64,000 nucleotides of DNA from Clostridiaceae bacterium (GCA_012838315.1 DUPM01000088.1:1-64000), one strand, 5' to 3'; positions 35,519-44,321 are shown, numbered from the stretch's first letter. Numbers and translations: made by a program. Notes: generated by a model from the letters alone, not told the origin.

Positions 35519-36349
35519 TTATACCGCCACCGGAATGCCCTTAATTGTCGGTCCGTGAACGTAGTTGTCGAGTTGAACGTTATCTGCGGAGTATGAATAA
35601 AAATCTCTCTCCGGAGCCGTAATAACAAGCTTTGGTGCATCAAAGACCGGTCGCTCGATGAGTTCTTGAACAATCGGTATATGCTTGTCGTAAATATGCG
35701 CGTCTGCAATCACATGAACTAATTCACCCGGTTCGAACCCAGACGCATGCGCCATCATATGTACCAGAGCAGCATACTGGCTGACATTCCAACCATTCGC
35801 CACCAACATATCTTGAGATCTCTGATTTAGAATAGCATTGAGGCGATTATCCGTAACATTAAAGGTCATCGAATAAGCGCAAGGATATAGGTGCATCTCA
35901 TGCAAATCCTGGTGAACGTATATATTGGTCATCATTCTTCGACTGTATGGATTGTTGTTCAAATCAAACAGCACCCGGTCGACTTGATCAAATTCGCCTT
36001 CTTTATACTTATGCTTTACACCTAACTGATACCCGTAAGCCTTGCCAATTGAGCCGGTCTCATCCGCCCACGCGTTCCAAATTTTGGAATTCAAATCATT
36101 GACATTATTAGATTTTCTCTGCCAAATCCAGAGAATTTCATCCAGAGCCGCCCGAAAATTAATGGACCGCTGAGTCAATATGGGAAACTCCTCACATAGA
36201 TTGTAGCGATTCACCAAACCAAAGCATTTGAGCGTATATGCCGGACTTCCGTCCTCCCACTTCGGCCTTACTTTCTCGTTCTCCGTAGAGACACCCTGCG
36301 TCAGTATTTGCTTGCAATTCGCAATAAAAATATCATCTGCCCTACTCAA
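35519..36349 (-). CDS. thyA: thymidylate synthase (ThyA)
   Basis: ThyA methylates dUMP to dTMP using methylenetetrahydrofolate. The 276-residue protein begins S-R-A-D-D-I-F-I-A-N-C-K, like Gram-positive ThyA, and contains the catalytic cysteine in H-L-Y-P-C-A-Y-S-M-T, the R-S-Q-D-M-L-V-A segment (family R-S-x-D), N-V-S-Q-Y-A, and I-A-D-A-H-I-Y-D-K-H. I choose the TTG at 36349, which has GGAGG eight bases upstream; the same frame stays open through the tRNA-Pro terminator and gene, which is a chance extension. It heads thyA-folA. Confidence 0.95.
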   Translation of the reverse strand: MSRADDIFIANCKQILTQGVSTENEKVRPKWEDGSPAYTLKCFGLVNRYNLCEEFPILTQRSINFRAALDEILWIWQRKSNNVNDLNSKIWNAWADETGSIGKAYGYQLGVKHKYKEGEFDQVDRVLFDLNNNPYSRRMMTNIYVHQDLHEMHLYPCAYSMTFNVTDNRLNAILNQRSQDMLVANGWNVSQYAALVHMMAHASGFEPGELVHVIADAHIYDKHIPIVQELIERPVFDAPKLVITAPERDFYSYSADNVQLDNYVHGPTIKGIPVAV

Positions 36350-36377
36350 TGCAACCACCTCCGAAAAAACTATTCCC

Positions 36378-36386
36378 ATGATAGCA
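36378..36386 (-). promoter_or_regulatory. extended -10 promoter element for thyA-folA
   Basis: Minus-strand TGCTATCAT, an extended -10 identical to that of dapA, 28 bases before the thyA start codon. No good -35 is seen, and the upstream tRNA terminator isolates the gene from tRNA transcription. Confidence 0.4.
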
Positions 36387-36440
36387 TACATATCGCTTTT
36401 CTCGTGAATCACGCAACTAATTCTCGAATTTTTTGGCAAC

Positions 36441-36470
36441 AAAAAACGGGAATCCTTTAAAGATTCCCGT
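36441..36470 (-). terminator. terminator of tRNA-Pro
   Basis: On the minus strand ACGGGAATC (36470-36462) and GATTCCCGT (36454-36446) form a perfect nine-base stem with a seven-base loop, followed by T residues from 36445. It starts right after the tRNA CCA end. Confidence 0.93.
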
Positions 36471-36471
36471 C

Positions 36472-36547
36472 TGGTCGGAGTGAGAGGACTTGAACCTCCG
36501 GCCTCTTGGTCCCGAACCAAGCGCTCTACCACCTGAGCCACACCCCG
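36472..36547 (-). tRNA. tRNA-Pro (anticodon CGG)
   Basis: A 76-base tRNA with an encoded CCA end. The acceptor CGGGGTG pairs with CACTCCG. The D arm contains GGCTCAGGTGGTAGAGC, the anticodon stem-loop is CTTGGTTCGGGACCAAG with the anticodon CGG, and the T arm has GGAGGTTCAAGTCCTC. It reads the proline codon CCG. It has its own promoter and terminator and stands alone. Confidence 0.97.
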
Positions 36548-36579
36548 AAAATGTCGCCTTTTCCAAGACGAACAATAGA

Positions 36580-36608
36580 ATTCTACTCGTAAACAAGCAA
36601 ACTGTCAA
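36580..36608 (-). promoter_or_regulatory. promoter of tRNA-Pro
   Basis: Minus-strand TTGACA (36608-36603), 17-base spacer, TAGAAT (36585-36580). The expected start is about 26 bases before the mature tRNA 5' end. Confidence 0.8.
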
Positions 36609-36749
36609 CGAGAAAATCGGTAAGATTTGCACAAATAAAACGTGGCGTGTGACAATAAAAAATAGAGGTACAACACTACACCACTACTAGAAGATGTCCC
36701 CATAATAATAACAATTTGAAGTGTACGCCGTCGAAGTCAACAGTCGTGC

Positions 36750-39446
36750 TCATGAATCCACTTTAGGGCTCGCGGCCTTTTTCTGACTGAGAAATACACA
36801 CATCATGACAAAAGCTATAGTTGAGGCTATTGACGTCGCGATGCCGGCACGAAGACCTTCCGGCTCGAACTCGAACGACACATTGTGTTCTCCCGACGGT
36901 AACTCAATCGCCAATAATGCACCAAATGAATTCACCGTCTCTTGACTCTTCCCATCCACAATTGCATGCCACCCTTTGTCAAAGGGCACCGTTAGCAACA
37001 AAACACTATCCTGGGGCACCTCAACTGAGCCACTCAGCGACTTGGCCGTGTACTCGATATTTTCAAGAGTATTCTGATATAATAACTCATATAAAGCATC
37101 GATCGCTCTTATGTCCTCTGTCGCAAAAGCAATTCGAATATTCCCTTTCGACCTGTTCGCAGGAATTAGCACATGTACCGAAAAAATCTCATTTGCCGAA
37201 GGCATCAAACCGCAATCAATAATCTGACCCTCCTCGGGAATAAAGCGCTGTTCTGTAATTTCCTGCGTGTCTCGATTCTCTACACGCAATATCACTCCAA
37301 CTTTCGAAACGTTACGAATATGGAGATATACGCGCTCTCCTTCGGTAAATCCTTCGGGAGATATTTCTAAGTAAGACACTTCGTCCGGAGAATTCACTAT
37401 AAACAACTCTTCATCCTCAGTACTCGTGGCATTAACCTTGTTTAATATGTCGAATCTTTTGATGCGATATACAGGCGCTGAACCCAGCTTATTAATAAAG
37501 GAATTCGTATTATCAAATGCCGACCTATTTGAATCCATTCGAAAATTCGTAGCTTCATTCGGAATGAGATAGCCAATCGGAAGCACACGTTCATCGGAAT
37601 CAACTCGATAGCGACTGAAAATCATGTTTTCGGATGCCTCGTTAAAGCCATCGGCTTTATCAACCGGATTCGTTTCATTATCTTTGCCGAGGAACTCGCT
37701 TGCGGTCACACCATCTTCATAAACGATAACATGCTTTACACCAAACATAATACGCGTAGTGGGAACCAGTCCGTCACTTCCGATTATGTTCAGATCGTTA
37801 TTCGACAATCCTAATCCGGAAAAAAACCTCACGATGTCTTGGGGGAGCATTGAGGTAAAACCTGAAATCGATTTGATGCCCAAAGCTGCGCCGTCATTTC
37901 CATTGTCTTGCGGCAAAAGAACAGAGCGATAAAATCGATCGGAATCAAGTGCATCCAACTCTGAAGATATCGATTTTGCATGCTGAGCAAATGACCGATC
38001 AAAAGTAAAACCCTCATTCTCAACGATAAATTTGAGTGCGAACCCCGTTGAAAAAAAGACCTCTAAAATCGTTGCAACCAACAAAAGCTTTGCAGCTCGA
38101 TCCACCCGTTTCTCGTTATCTATGTTCCTTTGCATAAAGATTAAGACAACATAATACAAAGTTAATGCTACTATTGATGCGCCCATCACTGAAAGATTTA
38201 TTCCCTTTTCGAAAAACAGGAAGATTGCAGAAAGTGCTACTGTACTAATGATTTGGCTAAATACCAGAACTTTCGTCCCCGAAAACCGAAAATTCAGCAA
38301 CAGCTCTACCAGCATGAAGAGTAATACAAACACGAGTATGAAGGATTGTCGATACGGAAATTGATTCGGTGCACGCATGCCGTGCCACAAGAGATTTATC
38401 AGCGGAATGGACATAGACAGATACAAAAATGCCAAGAGCCCAATCATCATTATTTTCCGTTGCATAGAAAACCGCTTGCAGGTTGCATACAAAGGGATGA
38501 CGGCAAAAACAATTATGCCGCAATAAATATTGGGCAGACCAAATCGGATGACAGGATTGGAGAGCACCATGAATCGCGATGCTAAATCGATCGGACTAAA
38601 TGCCGGGATAAGCGACTGCACTCCCTCAAAAATCGCCCCCCTTGAAAGAGAAGATACGATTTGAGCGATAACCGGAAAGATCAAGACAGCACTCATGCCG
38701 GTTGCAACGATTGAACTCAAAGAATAATAGAGAAAGGCCGGCACAATCGGTTGCGATCGTCCCTGCTCCTTGGCATCAAAAAATAACACGACAAAAAATA
38801 TAATCGAAAATACACAGACAATAAAGCCCATATAAAAGTTTGAGGTAATCGCTAAAAAAAGTGTAAAAACATAAAGAATGAAACGCTTCTCGGTAATCAT
38901 TCTCCATAAGCCTAGAACGATCAATGGTAACAAGACAACGACATCCATCCACATGATGACCCAAAAATACGATACTACAAATCCGCTCAACGCGTATAAT
39001 AATGAACCACTCAGTACGAATTGATTCTCTGCTCCATACTTTTCTCTAAATAAAATCGAAAATGAGAGCCCCGAAAGTCCAACTCGAATCAATGCGATAA
39101 GCGTAATAACATCCAGCAGATTTTTCTCGGGGAAAATCAAAGCGATAATATTAAGCGGACTGGCACAATAGTATGCAATCGTTGGTAGAAACGACGTGCC
39201 TAAACCAATATTCCAAGAAAATAGAAGGCTTTCACCCGTATGAAATTTGCGTCGAAGCTCCAACAAAAACGGCGCAATCTGATGGTATAGATCATTCGTC
39301 AATAATGAAGCATGTCCGAAAGGACGAATTCCGAGAGCAAAAAAGAGGGCACCCAGAATGAGTACAGGCAGAAAAACGGCAATCCACAAGTTTTCATGTG
39401 GAATACCCACCTCCGAAACAAAGATTCGTTTAATGCGGTCTTTCAA
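36750..39446 (-). CDS. YfhO-family membrane protein
   Basis: An 898-residue membrane protein. The N-terminal 480 residues hold about 13 transmembrane helices, and the first loop contains S-L-L-T-N-D-L-Y-H-Q, typical of the YfhO family of GT-C-like glycosyltransferases. A large extracytoplasmic region follows (residues about 480-865), containing V-P-F-D-K-G-W-H-A-I-V-D-G-K and the C-terminal P-S-G-E-H-N-V-S-F-E-F-E-P, both family hallmarks, then a last membrane helix. In B. subtilis YfhO helps glycosylate lipoteichoic acid. A similar cell-envelope role is likely but is inferred from the family. The start is a TTG just after AGGAGG. Confidence 0.88.
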   Translation of the reverse strand: MKDRIKRIFVSEVGIPHENLWIAVFLPVLILGALFFALGIRPFGHASLLTNDLYHQIAPFLLELRRKFHTGESLLFSWNIGLGTSFLPTIAYYCASPLNIIALIFPEKNLLDVITLIALIRVGLSGLSFSILFREKYGAENQFVLSGSLLYALSGFVVSYFWVIMWMDVVVLLPLIVLGLWRMITEKRFILYVFTLFLAITSNFYMGFIVCVFSIIFFVVLFFDAKEQGRSQPIVPAFLYYSLSSIVATGMSAVLIFPVIAQIVSSLSRGAIFEGVQSLIPAFSPIDLASRFMVLSNPVIRFGLPNIYCGIIVFAVIPLYATCKRFSMQRKIMMIGLLAFLYLSMSIPLINLLWHGMRAPNQFPYRQSFILVFVLLFMLVELLLNFRFSGTKVLVFSQIISTVALSAIFLFFEKGINLSVMGASIVALTLYYVVLIFMQRNIDNEKRVDRAAKLLLVATILEVFFSTGFALKFIVENEGFTFDRSFAQHAKSISSELDALDSDRFYRSVLLPQDNGNDGAALGIKSISGFTSMLPQDIVRFFSGLGLSNNDLNIIGSDGLVPTTRIMFGVKHVIVYEDGVTASEFLGKDNETNPVDKADGFNEASENMIFSRYRVDSDERVLPIGYLIPNEATNFRMDSNRSAFDNTNSFINKLGSAPVYRIKRFDILNKVNATSTEDEELFIVNSPDEVSYLEISPEGFTEGERVYLHIRNVSKVGVILRVENRDTQEITEQRFIPEEGQIIDCGLMPSANEIFSVHVLIPANRSKGNIRIAFATEDIRAIDALYELLYQNTLENIEYTAKSLSGSVEVPQDSVLLLTVPFDKGWHAIVDGKSQETVNSFGALLAIELPSGEHNVSFEFEPEGLRAGIATSIASTIAFVMMCVFLSQKKAASPKVDS

Positions 39447-39533
39447 TGGTCCTCCTTGACTAGCGGCTAAAATGCGAGATATGCATCTTATCTTCCGCGC
39501 GAAATGACATCCACATTATATATGAATAATCAG

Positions 39534-39564
39534 AAAAATGGGCCGTCACACAACGCAACAGCCC
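39534..39564 (-). terminator. terminator of thrS
   Basis: On the minus strand GGGCTGTTG (39564-39556) pairs with TGACGGCCC (39548-39540) using three G-U pairs, with a seven-base loop, followed by A then five T residues. It lies 17 bases after the thrS stop. Confidence 0.75.
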
Positions 39565-39581
39565 AAATCCGAAATCAAAAA

Positions 39582-41378
39582 TTAATATACTTTCTTGCGC
39601 GTGGAGACCTCATCCTTAAGTTTTGCAATGAGTGCCTCCGGCGTTAGACTACCTAAATCGCCTTCATGACGCGAGCGAACAGCAAGTTGATTTTCCTCAA
39701 CCTCTTTGTCTCCAATGACAAGCATATAGATAATTTTGTCCATTTGAGCTTGGCGAATCTTCTTGCCGATTTTCTCATCACGCGAATCCACCGATACACG
39801 AATGCCTTCACGAGACAAGAGCGCCGCGATGTTCTTAGCGGCATCCACATGCTTATCGGAAATCGGCAAAATCCGCGCTTGTTCCGGCGCCATCCACAAC
39901 GGCAAGACGCCTGCAAATTTTTCGAGAATGAGTGCCAGAGTGCGCTCATAGCATCCAATAGAAGTGCGGTGAATAATATAAGGATTCTTCTTCGTGCCGT
40001 CTCGATCTGTGTACTCCATCCCGAATTGCTTCGCCTGTTGAAAATCAATCTGTATCGTAATGAGCGTATCTTCTTTGCCCCAGACATTCTTAATCTGGAT
40101 ATCGAGCTTCGGTCCATAAAATGCCGCTTCTCCGTCAGCTTCTTTGTAATCGAGCTCTAGTTCATCGAGTATGCCACGCATTGTATTCTGGACAGCCTCC
40201 CACTCCTCCGGAGAACCCACGTACTTTTCTTTGTTATTGATATCCCATTTGGAAAAACGATAACTAACATCATCAGAAAGGCCCACAGCATCCAGCATAA
40301 AGCTCGCCAAATCGAGCGCGCCTTTAAACTCTTCATTCAACTGCTCAGGCATGCAAATAAGATGGCCCTCAGATATAGTGAACTGGCGAAGGCGAATTAG
40401 GCCATGCATTTCACCGGAAGACTCATTTCTGAAAAGTGTTGATGTCTCTGCGTAACGAATCGGCAGATCGCGATAGCTCCTGGACTCATTAAGATACGCA
40501 TGGTACTGGAACGGACAAGTCATCGGGCGAAGCGCATATATTTCTGACTCATTTATCTTTCCTTCGTCTTGAATGACTTCTGCCGGATCACCCATCAAAA
40601 ACATACCGTCACGATAGTGATACCAATGGCCGGAAATTTTATATAGATCCGACTTGGCAAGAAGCGGTGTACGAGTGTACTGATAGCCTCTACGATCCTC
40701 TTCGTCCTCGACAAATCGAATCAAAGTCTGAAGTACTTTGGTACCCTTGGGCAAAATGATTGGAAGGCCCTGACCAACGCATTCAGCGGTCGTGAAGTAC
40801 TTAAGCTCGCGACCAATTTTATTATGGTCACGTTTTTTGGCTTCTTCAATACGATCGAGATATGCCTTGAGCTGATCCTTGTCCGGAAAACTTGTACCAT
40901 AAATACGTTGGAGCATTTTGTTTTTTTCACTGCCACGCCAATATGCTCCTGCAACTTGTGTCAGCTTAAACGCTCTAACCTCTTTCGTGTTTTCCAAGTG
41001 CGGCCCGGCACAAAGATCGACAAATTCGCCTTGCTTATAAAATGACAGAACCTCATCTTCGGGCAAATCCTCAATGAGCTCAACCTTGTATTTTTCACCT
41101 GCTTGATGCATTTTCTCAAGAGCCGACGCGCGATCAAGAACAAACCGTTCAACCGGCAACGCTTCTTTGATGATTTTTTTCATCTCCTTTTCAATCGCAT
41201 CGAGATCATCCTTGTCAAAGGCTTTTTCGCGATCAAAATCATAATAGAATCCGTCTTCGATAGCCGGACCAATGGCTAATTGAGTATCCGGCCATAACCG
41301 CTTAACGGCTTGCGCCATAATATGTGCACTTGTGTGACGATAAGCCATGCGACCATCTGCTGTGTTGAAATCAATCAT
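39582..41378 (-). CDS. thrS: threonyl-tRNA synthetase lacking the TGS domain
   Basis: ThrS charges tRNA-Thr. The 598-residue enzyme starts directly before the editing domain (H-T-S-A-H near residue 16, with the further ligands F-V-D-L-C-A-G-P-H near residue 120). The class II catalytic core has the zinc ligand in R-P-M-T-C-P, and R-N-E-S-S-G-E-M-H-G-L-I-R-L-R-Q-F and P-Y-I-I-H-R-T-S-I-G-C-Y-E-R (motif 3). The C-terminal anticodon-binding domain ends with D-R-D/S-R-D-E-K-I-G-K-K-I-R. Most bacterial ThrS carry about 60 more N-terminal residues (TGS domain); these are missing and cannot be hidden upstream, because the T-box terminator is there. The gene is controlled by its T-box leader. Confidence 0.95.
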   Translation of the reverse strand: MIDFNTADGRMAYRHTSAHIMAQAVKRLWPDTQLAIGPAIEDGFYYDFDREKAFDKDDLDAIEKEMKKIIKEALPVERFVLDRASALEKMHQAGEKYKVELIEDLPEDEVLSFYKQGEFVDLCAGPHLENTKEVRAFKLTQVAGAYWRGSEKNKMLQRIYGTSFPDKDQLKAYLDRIEEAKKRDHNKIGRELKYFTTAECVGQGLPIILPKGTKVLQTLIRFVEDEEDRRGYQYTRTPLLAKSDLYKISGHWYHYRDGMFLMGDPAEVIQDEGKINESEIYALRPMTCPFQYHAYLNESRSYRDLPIRYAETSTLFRNESSGEMHGLIRLRQFTISEGHLICMPEQLNEEFKGALDLASFMLDAVGLSDDVSYRFSKWDINNKEKYVGSPEEWEAVQNTMRGILDELELDYKEADGEAAFYGPKLDIQIKNVWGKEDTLITIQIDFQQAKQFGMEYTDRDGTKKNPYIIHRTSIGCYERTLALILEKFAGVLPLWMAPEQARILPISDKHVDAAKNIAALLSREGIRVSVDSRDEKIGKKIRQAQMDKIIYMLVIGDKEVEENQLAVRSRHEGDLGSLTPEALIAKLKDEVSTRKKVY

Positions 41379-41395
41379 CTTTCTACCTCCAAAAT

Positions 41396-41442
41396 AAAAA
41401 AACCATACAATCTACACCCTATGGGGTGCATTTCGCACGGTT
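41396..41442 (-). terminator. T-box regulated terminator of the thrS leader
   Basis: On the minus strand AACCGTGC (41442-41435) pairs with GTATGGTT (41408-41401); inside, TGCACCC (41430-41424) pairs with GGGTGTA (41419-41413) around a CATA loop. T residues follow from 41402. The outer stem uses the 3' part of the T-box sequence, so binding of uncharged tRNA to the T-box would prevent it from forming. Confidence 0.85.
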
Positions 41443-41636
41443 CCACCCAAATTGCCTGATCGGCCACTCATTCATGACGATAACGCAGTCAGCGTCTGCT
41501 ATTTCGATATTAGCTCCCTAGCAGCGACTCCGGGTTGGTACATCTCTCTAACAACGGAAAAGGATTCCCAGCCAAGATCCTCTCTCTCTGTCGGTTGTAT
41601 GATGAGCGATGCTCTCCCATCTCTGTCTTTAGATAT
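41396..41636 (-). promoter_or_regulatory. T-box riboswitch leader of thrS
   Basis: The roughly 250-base leader contains the conserved T-box TGGGTGGAACCGTGC at 41449-41435, then the terminator, then the thrS ribosome binding site GGAGG. Stem I lies upstream, with GA-rich segments and a GGCTGGG element around 41572. Uncharged tRNA-Thr is expected to pair with a specifier codon and with the T-box bulge, and so allow read-through when threonine is short. A candidate specifier is ACC at 41539-41537, but I could not fold stem I with confidence. Confidence 0.88.
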
Positions 41637-41642
41637 GTCGTA

Positions 41643-41671
41643 ATTCTAACGCTTCAGCAAGTTATTTGCAA
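41643..41671 (-). promoter_or_regulatory. promoter of the thrS T-box transcript
   Basis: Minus-strand TTGCAA (41671-41666), 17-base spacer, TAGAAT (41648-41643). It starts transcription near 41636, giving the leader length expected of a T-box. Confidence 0.65.
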
Positions 41672-41822
41672 GAACTTGAACTTAATTATCAAAACGAAAA
41701 TCCTCATGCATTCATCGTGCCCACGTCATTCGTTTCCGTAGTGTCGGATAATCGGGTTCGTACCTTCGCGCCCGGCTCCCACGAGATGATACAAATGTCA
41801 GATGAGATCAATATGTCTCTCA

Positions 41823-42527
41823 TCATATCGTAATCTGGTGCTTGATCGCCTCAAATCGGGCGGTCTTAATACCGGGAACATTCATGATGTCTTCAATGCG
41901 AGTAAACCGTGCGACTGTGTCACGATACTGTATGATTGAATCGGCAGTGGCTTGACCGACACCGGTTAGAGTCATCAATTCCTCCCTTCCGGCCGTGTTA
42001 ATATTCACCATTGAATCCGTTGTCGTTGATTCTACGAGTACCTCACTGCCGCCCCATACATAGATATCATTCTCATTTCTGACAAGTGAAGTATCTGATT
42101 GATCGGGCGTCTCACTTACATCGTCTGAGGACGGAATATAAATCGATATCGGCTCAACAATCATAAACACTTGATTGACATGGTTAACAGCTGCGTCTTC
42201 AGTCAGACCACCCGCTAAATCGATAAGTTGATACATAAATGTACCTCGAGAAATGTCATAAACGCCCGGCTCAAGCACGCTACCACAGATGTATACCGGG
42301 AATTGCTCATCAATGACCTTGGTTATATCCTTCTCAGTTATTTCCGTTGAATTCATCGTCGATGGACCGCACACTAATGTCTCCGATGTGATACAAGGTG
42401 AACTTGATAGCGTCTCAATAACTATGGGCTCCCGGCCTAAAACCGCAACCATTCGGAAAATTGACACAATTACAGCAAGAATCACCACAACAATAAGCAC
42501 AATCCGCTTCGTATCATGACCCTTCAT
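41823..42527 (-). CDS. comEA: competence protein ComEA (DNA receptor)
   Basis: ComEA binds incoming double-stranded DNA outside the membrane and passes it to ComEC. The 234-residue protein has an N-terminal membrane anchor (residues about 9-28), an SLBB domain (P-V-Y-I-C-G-S-V-L-E-P-G-V-Y), an acidic linker, and two helix-hairpin-helix motifs at the C-terminus (V-N-I-N-T-A-G-R-E-E-L, L-T-G-V-G-Q-A-T-A, and I-M-N-V-P-G-I-K). The start has GAGGGG six bases upstream. comEB and comEC are not adjacent; downstream comes the thrS region. Confidence 0.93.
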   Translation of the reverse strand: MKGHDTKRIVLIVVVILAVIVSIFRMVAVLGREPIVIETLSSSPCITSETLVCGPSTMNSTEITEKDITKVIDEQFPVYICGSVLEPGVYDISRGTFMYQLIDLAGGLTEDAAVNHVNQVFMIVEPISIYIPSSDDVSETPDQSDTSLVRNENDIYVWGGSEVLVESTTTDSMVNINTAGREELMTLTGVGQATADSIIQYRDTVARFTRIEDIMNVPGIKTARFEAIKHQITI

Positions 42528-42595
42528 ATACTACCCCTCTGCATAAGAACATCGTCGTTCGTATTGATATCGTTATTTTAATCACGATGATCAAA

Positions 42596-42622
42596 CAATT
42601 GTCATGACTTGTTCGACAATTG
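42596..42622. repeat. inverted repeat CAATTGTC / GACAATTG upstream of comEA
   Basis: Two perfect eight-base arms (42596-42603 and 42615-42622) separated by 11 bases, 70-95 bases before the comEA start codon. The AATTGTC core is shared with the direct repeat in front of comM. Confidence 0.4.
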
Positions 42623-42694
42623 CCGAGAGAATAGTCTAAGAGAATACGGAACAAGAAGTTTTTAAGGTATATGCGAATCTAGTGCGAGATATAA

Positions 42695-43054
42695 TTATGA
42701 CTCTTCGTGAATAATATCCTCACTGCTCGGACGAGACGCCCAAAGTTTTTCAAGGCTATAGTTCTCGCGCTCTTCAGGGTGAAAAATATGAACGATGACA
42801 TCCCTGTAGTCCAGCAAAATCCAGCGAGCGGTAGAGACGCCCTCGATATGATCCGGTGTCAAGTCGTCTTCCTTTTTCAGGACATAATTGACCTCTTCAG
42901 CCAGTGCTTTGATTTGAGTCGTCGAGGTGCCGGTTGCGATAACAAACTGCTCAGCGATGATGGTTTTTTGTGCAACCTCAATGATTTCAACGTCCGTCGC
43001 CTTTTTGTCCTCTAGTATTCCCTTAATCCGTTCTGCCAGTTGTTTAGAATCCAT
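42695..43054 (-). CDS. rsfS: ribosomal silencing factor RsfS
   Basis: RsfS binds ribosomal protein uL14 and blocks subunit joining when nutrients are scarce. The 119-residue protein has the family core (K-K-A-T-D-V-E-I-I-E-V, F-V-I-A-T-G-T-S-T-T-Q, W-I-L-L-D-Y-R-D-V-I-V-H-I-F). The length is typical. It follows the nadD-yqeK fusion by 92 bases, which matches the common order nadD-yqeK-rsfS. The start has GGGAGA nearby. Confidence 0.95.
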   Translation of the reverse strand: MDSKQLAERIKGILEDKKATDVEIIEVAQKTIIAEQFVIATGTSTTQIKALAEEVNYVLKKEDDLTPDHIEGVSTARWILLDYRDVIVHIFHPEERENYSLEKLWASRPSSEDIIHEES

Positions 43055-43146
43055 CTTAATCTCCCATATGTTGTATTTGTTGATTGTGCTCTAGCGTCTA
43101 CGCTACATTTTCAGTTCTCATCTGCGTTATCAGATACTTTTCTTAA

Positions 43147-44319
43147 TCACTTTTGCAAATCATCCAATGCTTCAAGCGAAAGCGGATGCAGGTCTCGACC
43201 CTTTCGTCTCAGGCTCTCTTTAACTGCGTGAAAACAAACAATCATCGCCTGGTTCAAATCTGTTTTTACCGTTTCTCGAATCGGTTCTAAATCATCAAAT
43301 TGTCTTGCCGGTTCAAGCTTGTCTGCAAGATAGACGACCTTTTCGATGCCACTCATATTACGTCGTCCGGTTGTATGATAGCATATTGCATCCAAAATTT
43401 CCGAATCCTTTATGCCATATCGCTCGCGAGCGTAAATCACGCCAGCCGGTCCATGAATCATCTCTTTGGGCCAGATGTCGTCAATGACTAGTGACGCCAA
43501 CTGAGACATTTGATTCAACGGCAGCTCTTTGGCACAGTCGTGAAGAAGCCCTGCAATCAAAGCCTTTTCTGGAGAATATCCAAAACGAATTGCATATCTG
43601 GCCGATAAGATAGCAGTATTCAAACTGTGAAGAAGTCTCTTTTCGCTGAGTTCAGCAAAGAGTAGTCGAAGGGCGGCGGAAAAATGCGTGTAGGACTCCT
43701 CGGAGATAGCATGCATCGGCCAGTCTTGAGAATACAAGTCATTGACTTGAATAAATCGGCGAACTGCGCTCGGCAACATGGAATAGTCCTGGTTTTTTCG
43801 AATATCACTTGAAGATATGTCTGTTGTATCAAGGGGTAGAAGCACCACATCCATATCATATTTCTGACGGATTATATCAGCCATTTGCAAATCGGACTCT
43901 TGCGTCGACCCGGGCCGCGTGGAGACAATTAAGCTCACTTTACGAGCAATCTCTTCCGGTTTATACCATCTTTCAAATTCATAGAGAATATCCGCACCGC
44001 AAATCCAATATATCTTACTGTCTTTGGGGAGATTATAACGTTCAACCAATCGATCTATGGTATGAAGTGTATAAGACTTTTCTTCGCTTTGAATCTCAAT
44101 ATCTGAAACCACAACGTTCGGCATGCTGCGAAGCACAGCTTGGAGCATGTAATACCGGTAAGCTGCGGGCGTTAATGTACGATTCGCCTTAAAAACCGGC
44201 TGCCCCGTCGGCACCACGAAAAGCTCTGTTAATTGGCAGGATGCCATAACGCCTTTGATGACTTCCAGGTGACCCCGATGAAAAGGATCAAATGCCCCCC
44301 CGTAAATTCCGTATCTCAA
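43147..44319 (-). CDS. nadD: fusion of NadD (nicotinate-nucleotide adenylyltransferase) and YqeK-type HD hydrolase
   Basis: A 390-residue fusion. Residues 1 to about 195 are NadD, which makes deamido-NAD from nicotinate mononucleotide and ATP: Y-G-G-A-F-D-P-F-H-R-G-H near residue 5 and I-S-S-S-D-I-R near residue 166. Residues about 215-390 match YqeK, the symmetric Ap4A hydrolase: H-S-L-N-T-A, L-L-H-D-C-A-K-E, I-H-G-P-A-G-V-I-Y-A, Y-H-T-T-G-R and L-A-D-K-L-E-P. In Bacillus these are two adjacent genes. The start is a TTG directly behind purD. One enzyme makes NAD precursor, the other removes a nucleotide alarmone. Confidence 0.92.
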   Translation of the reverse strand: MRYGIYGGAFDPFHRGHLEVIKGVMASCQLTELFVVPTGQPVFKANRTLTPAAYRYYMLQAVLRSMPNVVVSDIEIQSEEKSYTLHTIDRLVERYNLPKDSKIYWICGADILYEFERWYKPEEIARKVSLIVSTRPGSTQESDLQMADIIRQKYDMDVVLLPLDTTDISSSDIRKNQDYSMLPSAVRRFIQVNDLYSQDWPMHAISEESYTHFSAALRLLFAELSEKRLLHSLNTAILSARYAIRFGYSPEKALIAGLLHDCAKELPLNQMSQLASLVIDDIWPKEMIHGPAGVIYARERYGIKDSEILDAICYHTTGRRNMSGIEKVVYLADKLEPARQFDDLEPIRETVKTDLNQAMIVCFHAVKESLRRKGRDLHPLSLEALDDLQK

Positions 44320-44321
44320 TA

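Noticed and set aside
36350-36541. N-terminal extension of thyA by 64 residues
   Set aside because: The extension reads through the tRNA-Pro gene and its terminator; a TTG with a strong ribosome binding site at 36349 gives the normal ThyA start.
41700-41790. tRNA-like element with GGTTCGTACC
   Set aside because: No acceptor, D arm or anticodon arm can be formed around it; only two base pairs close the T-loop-like string.
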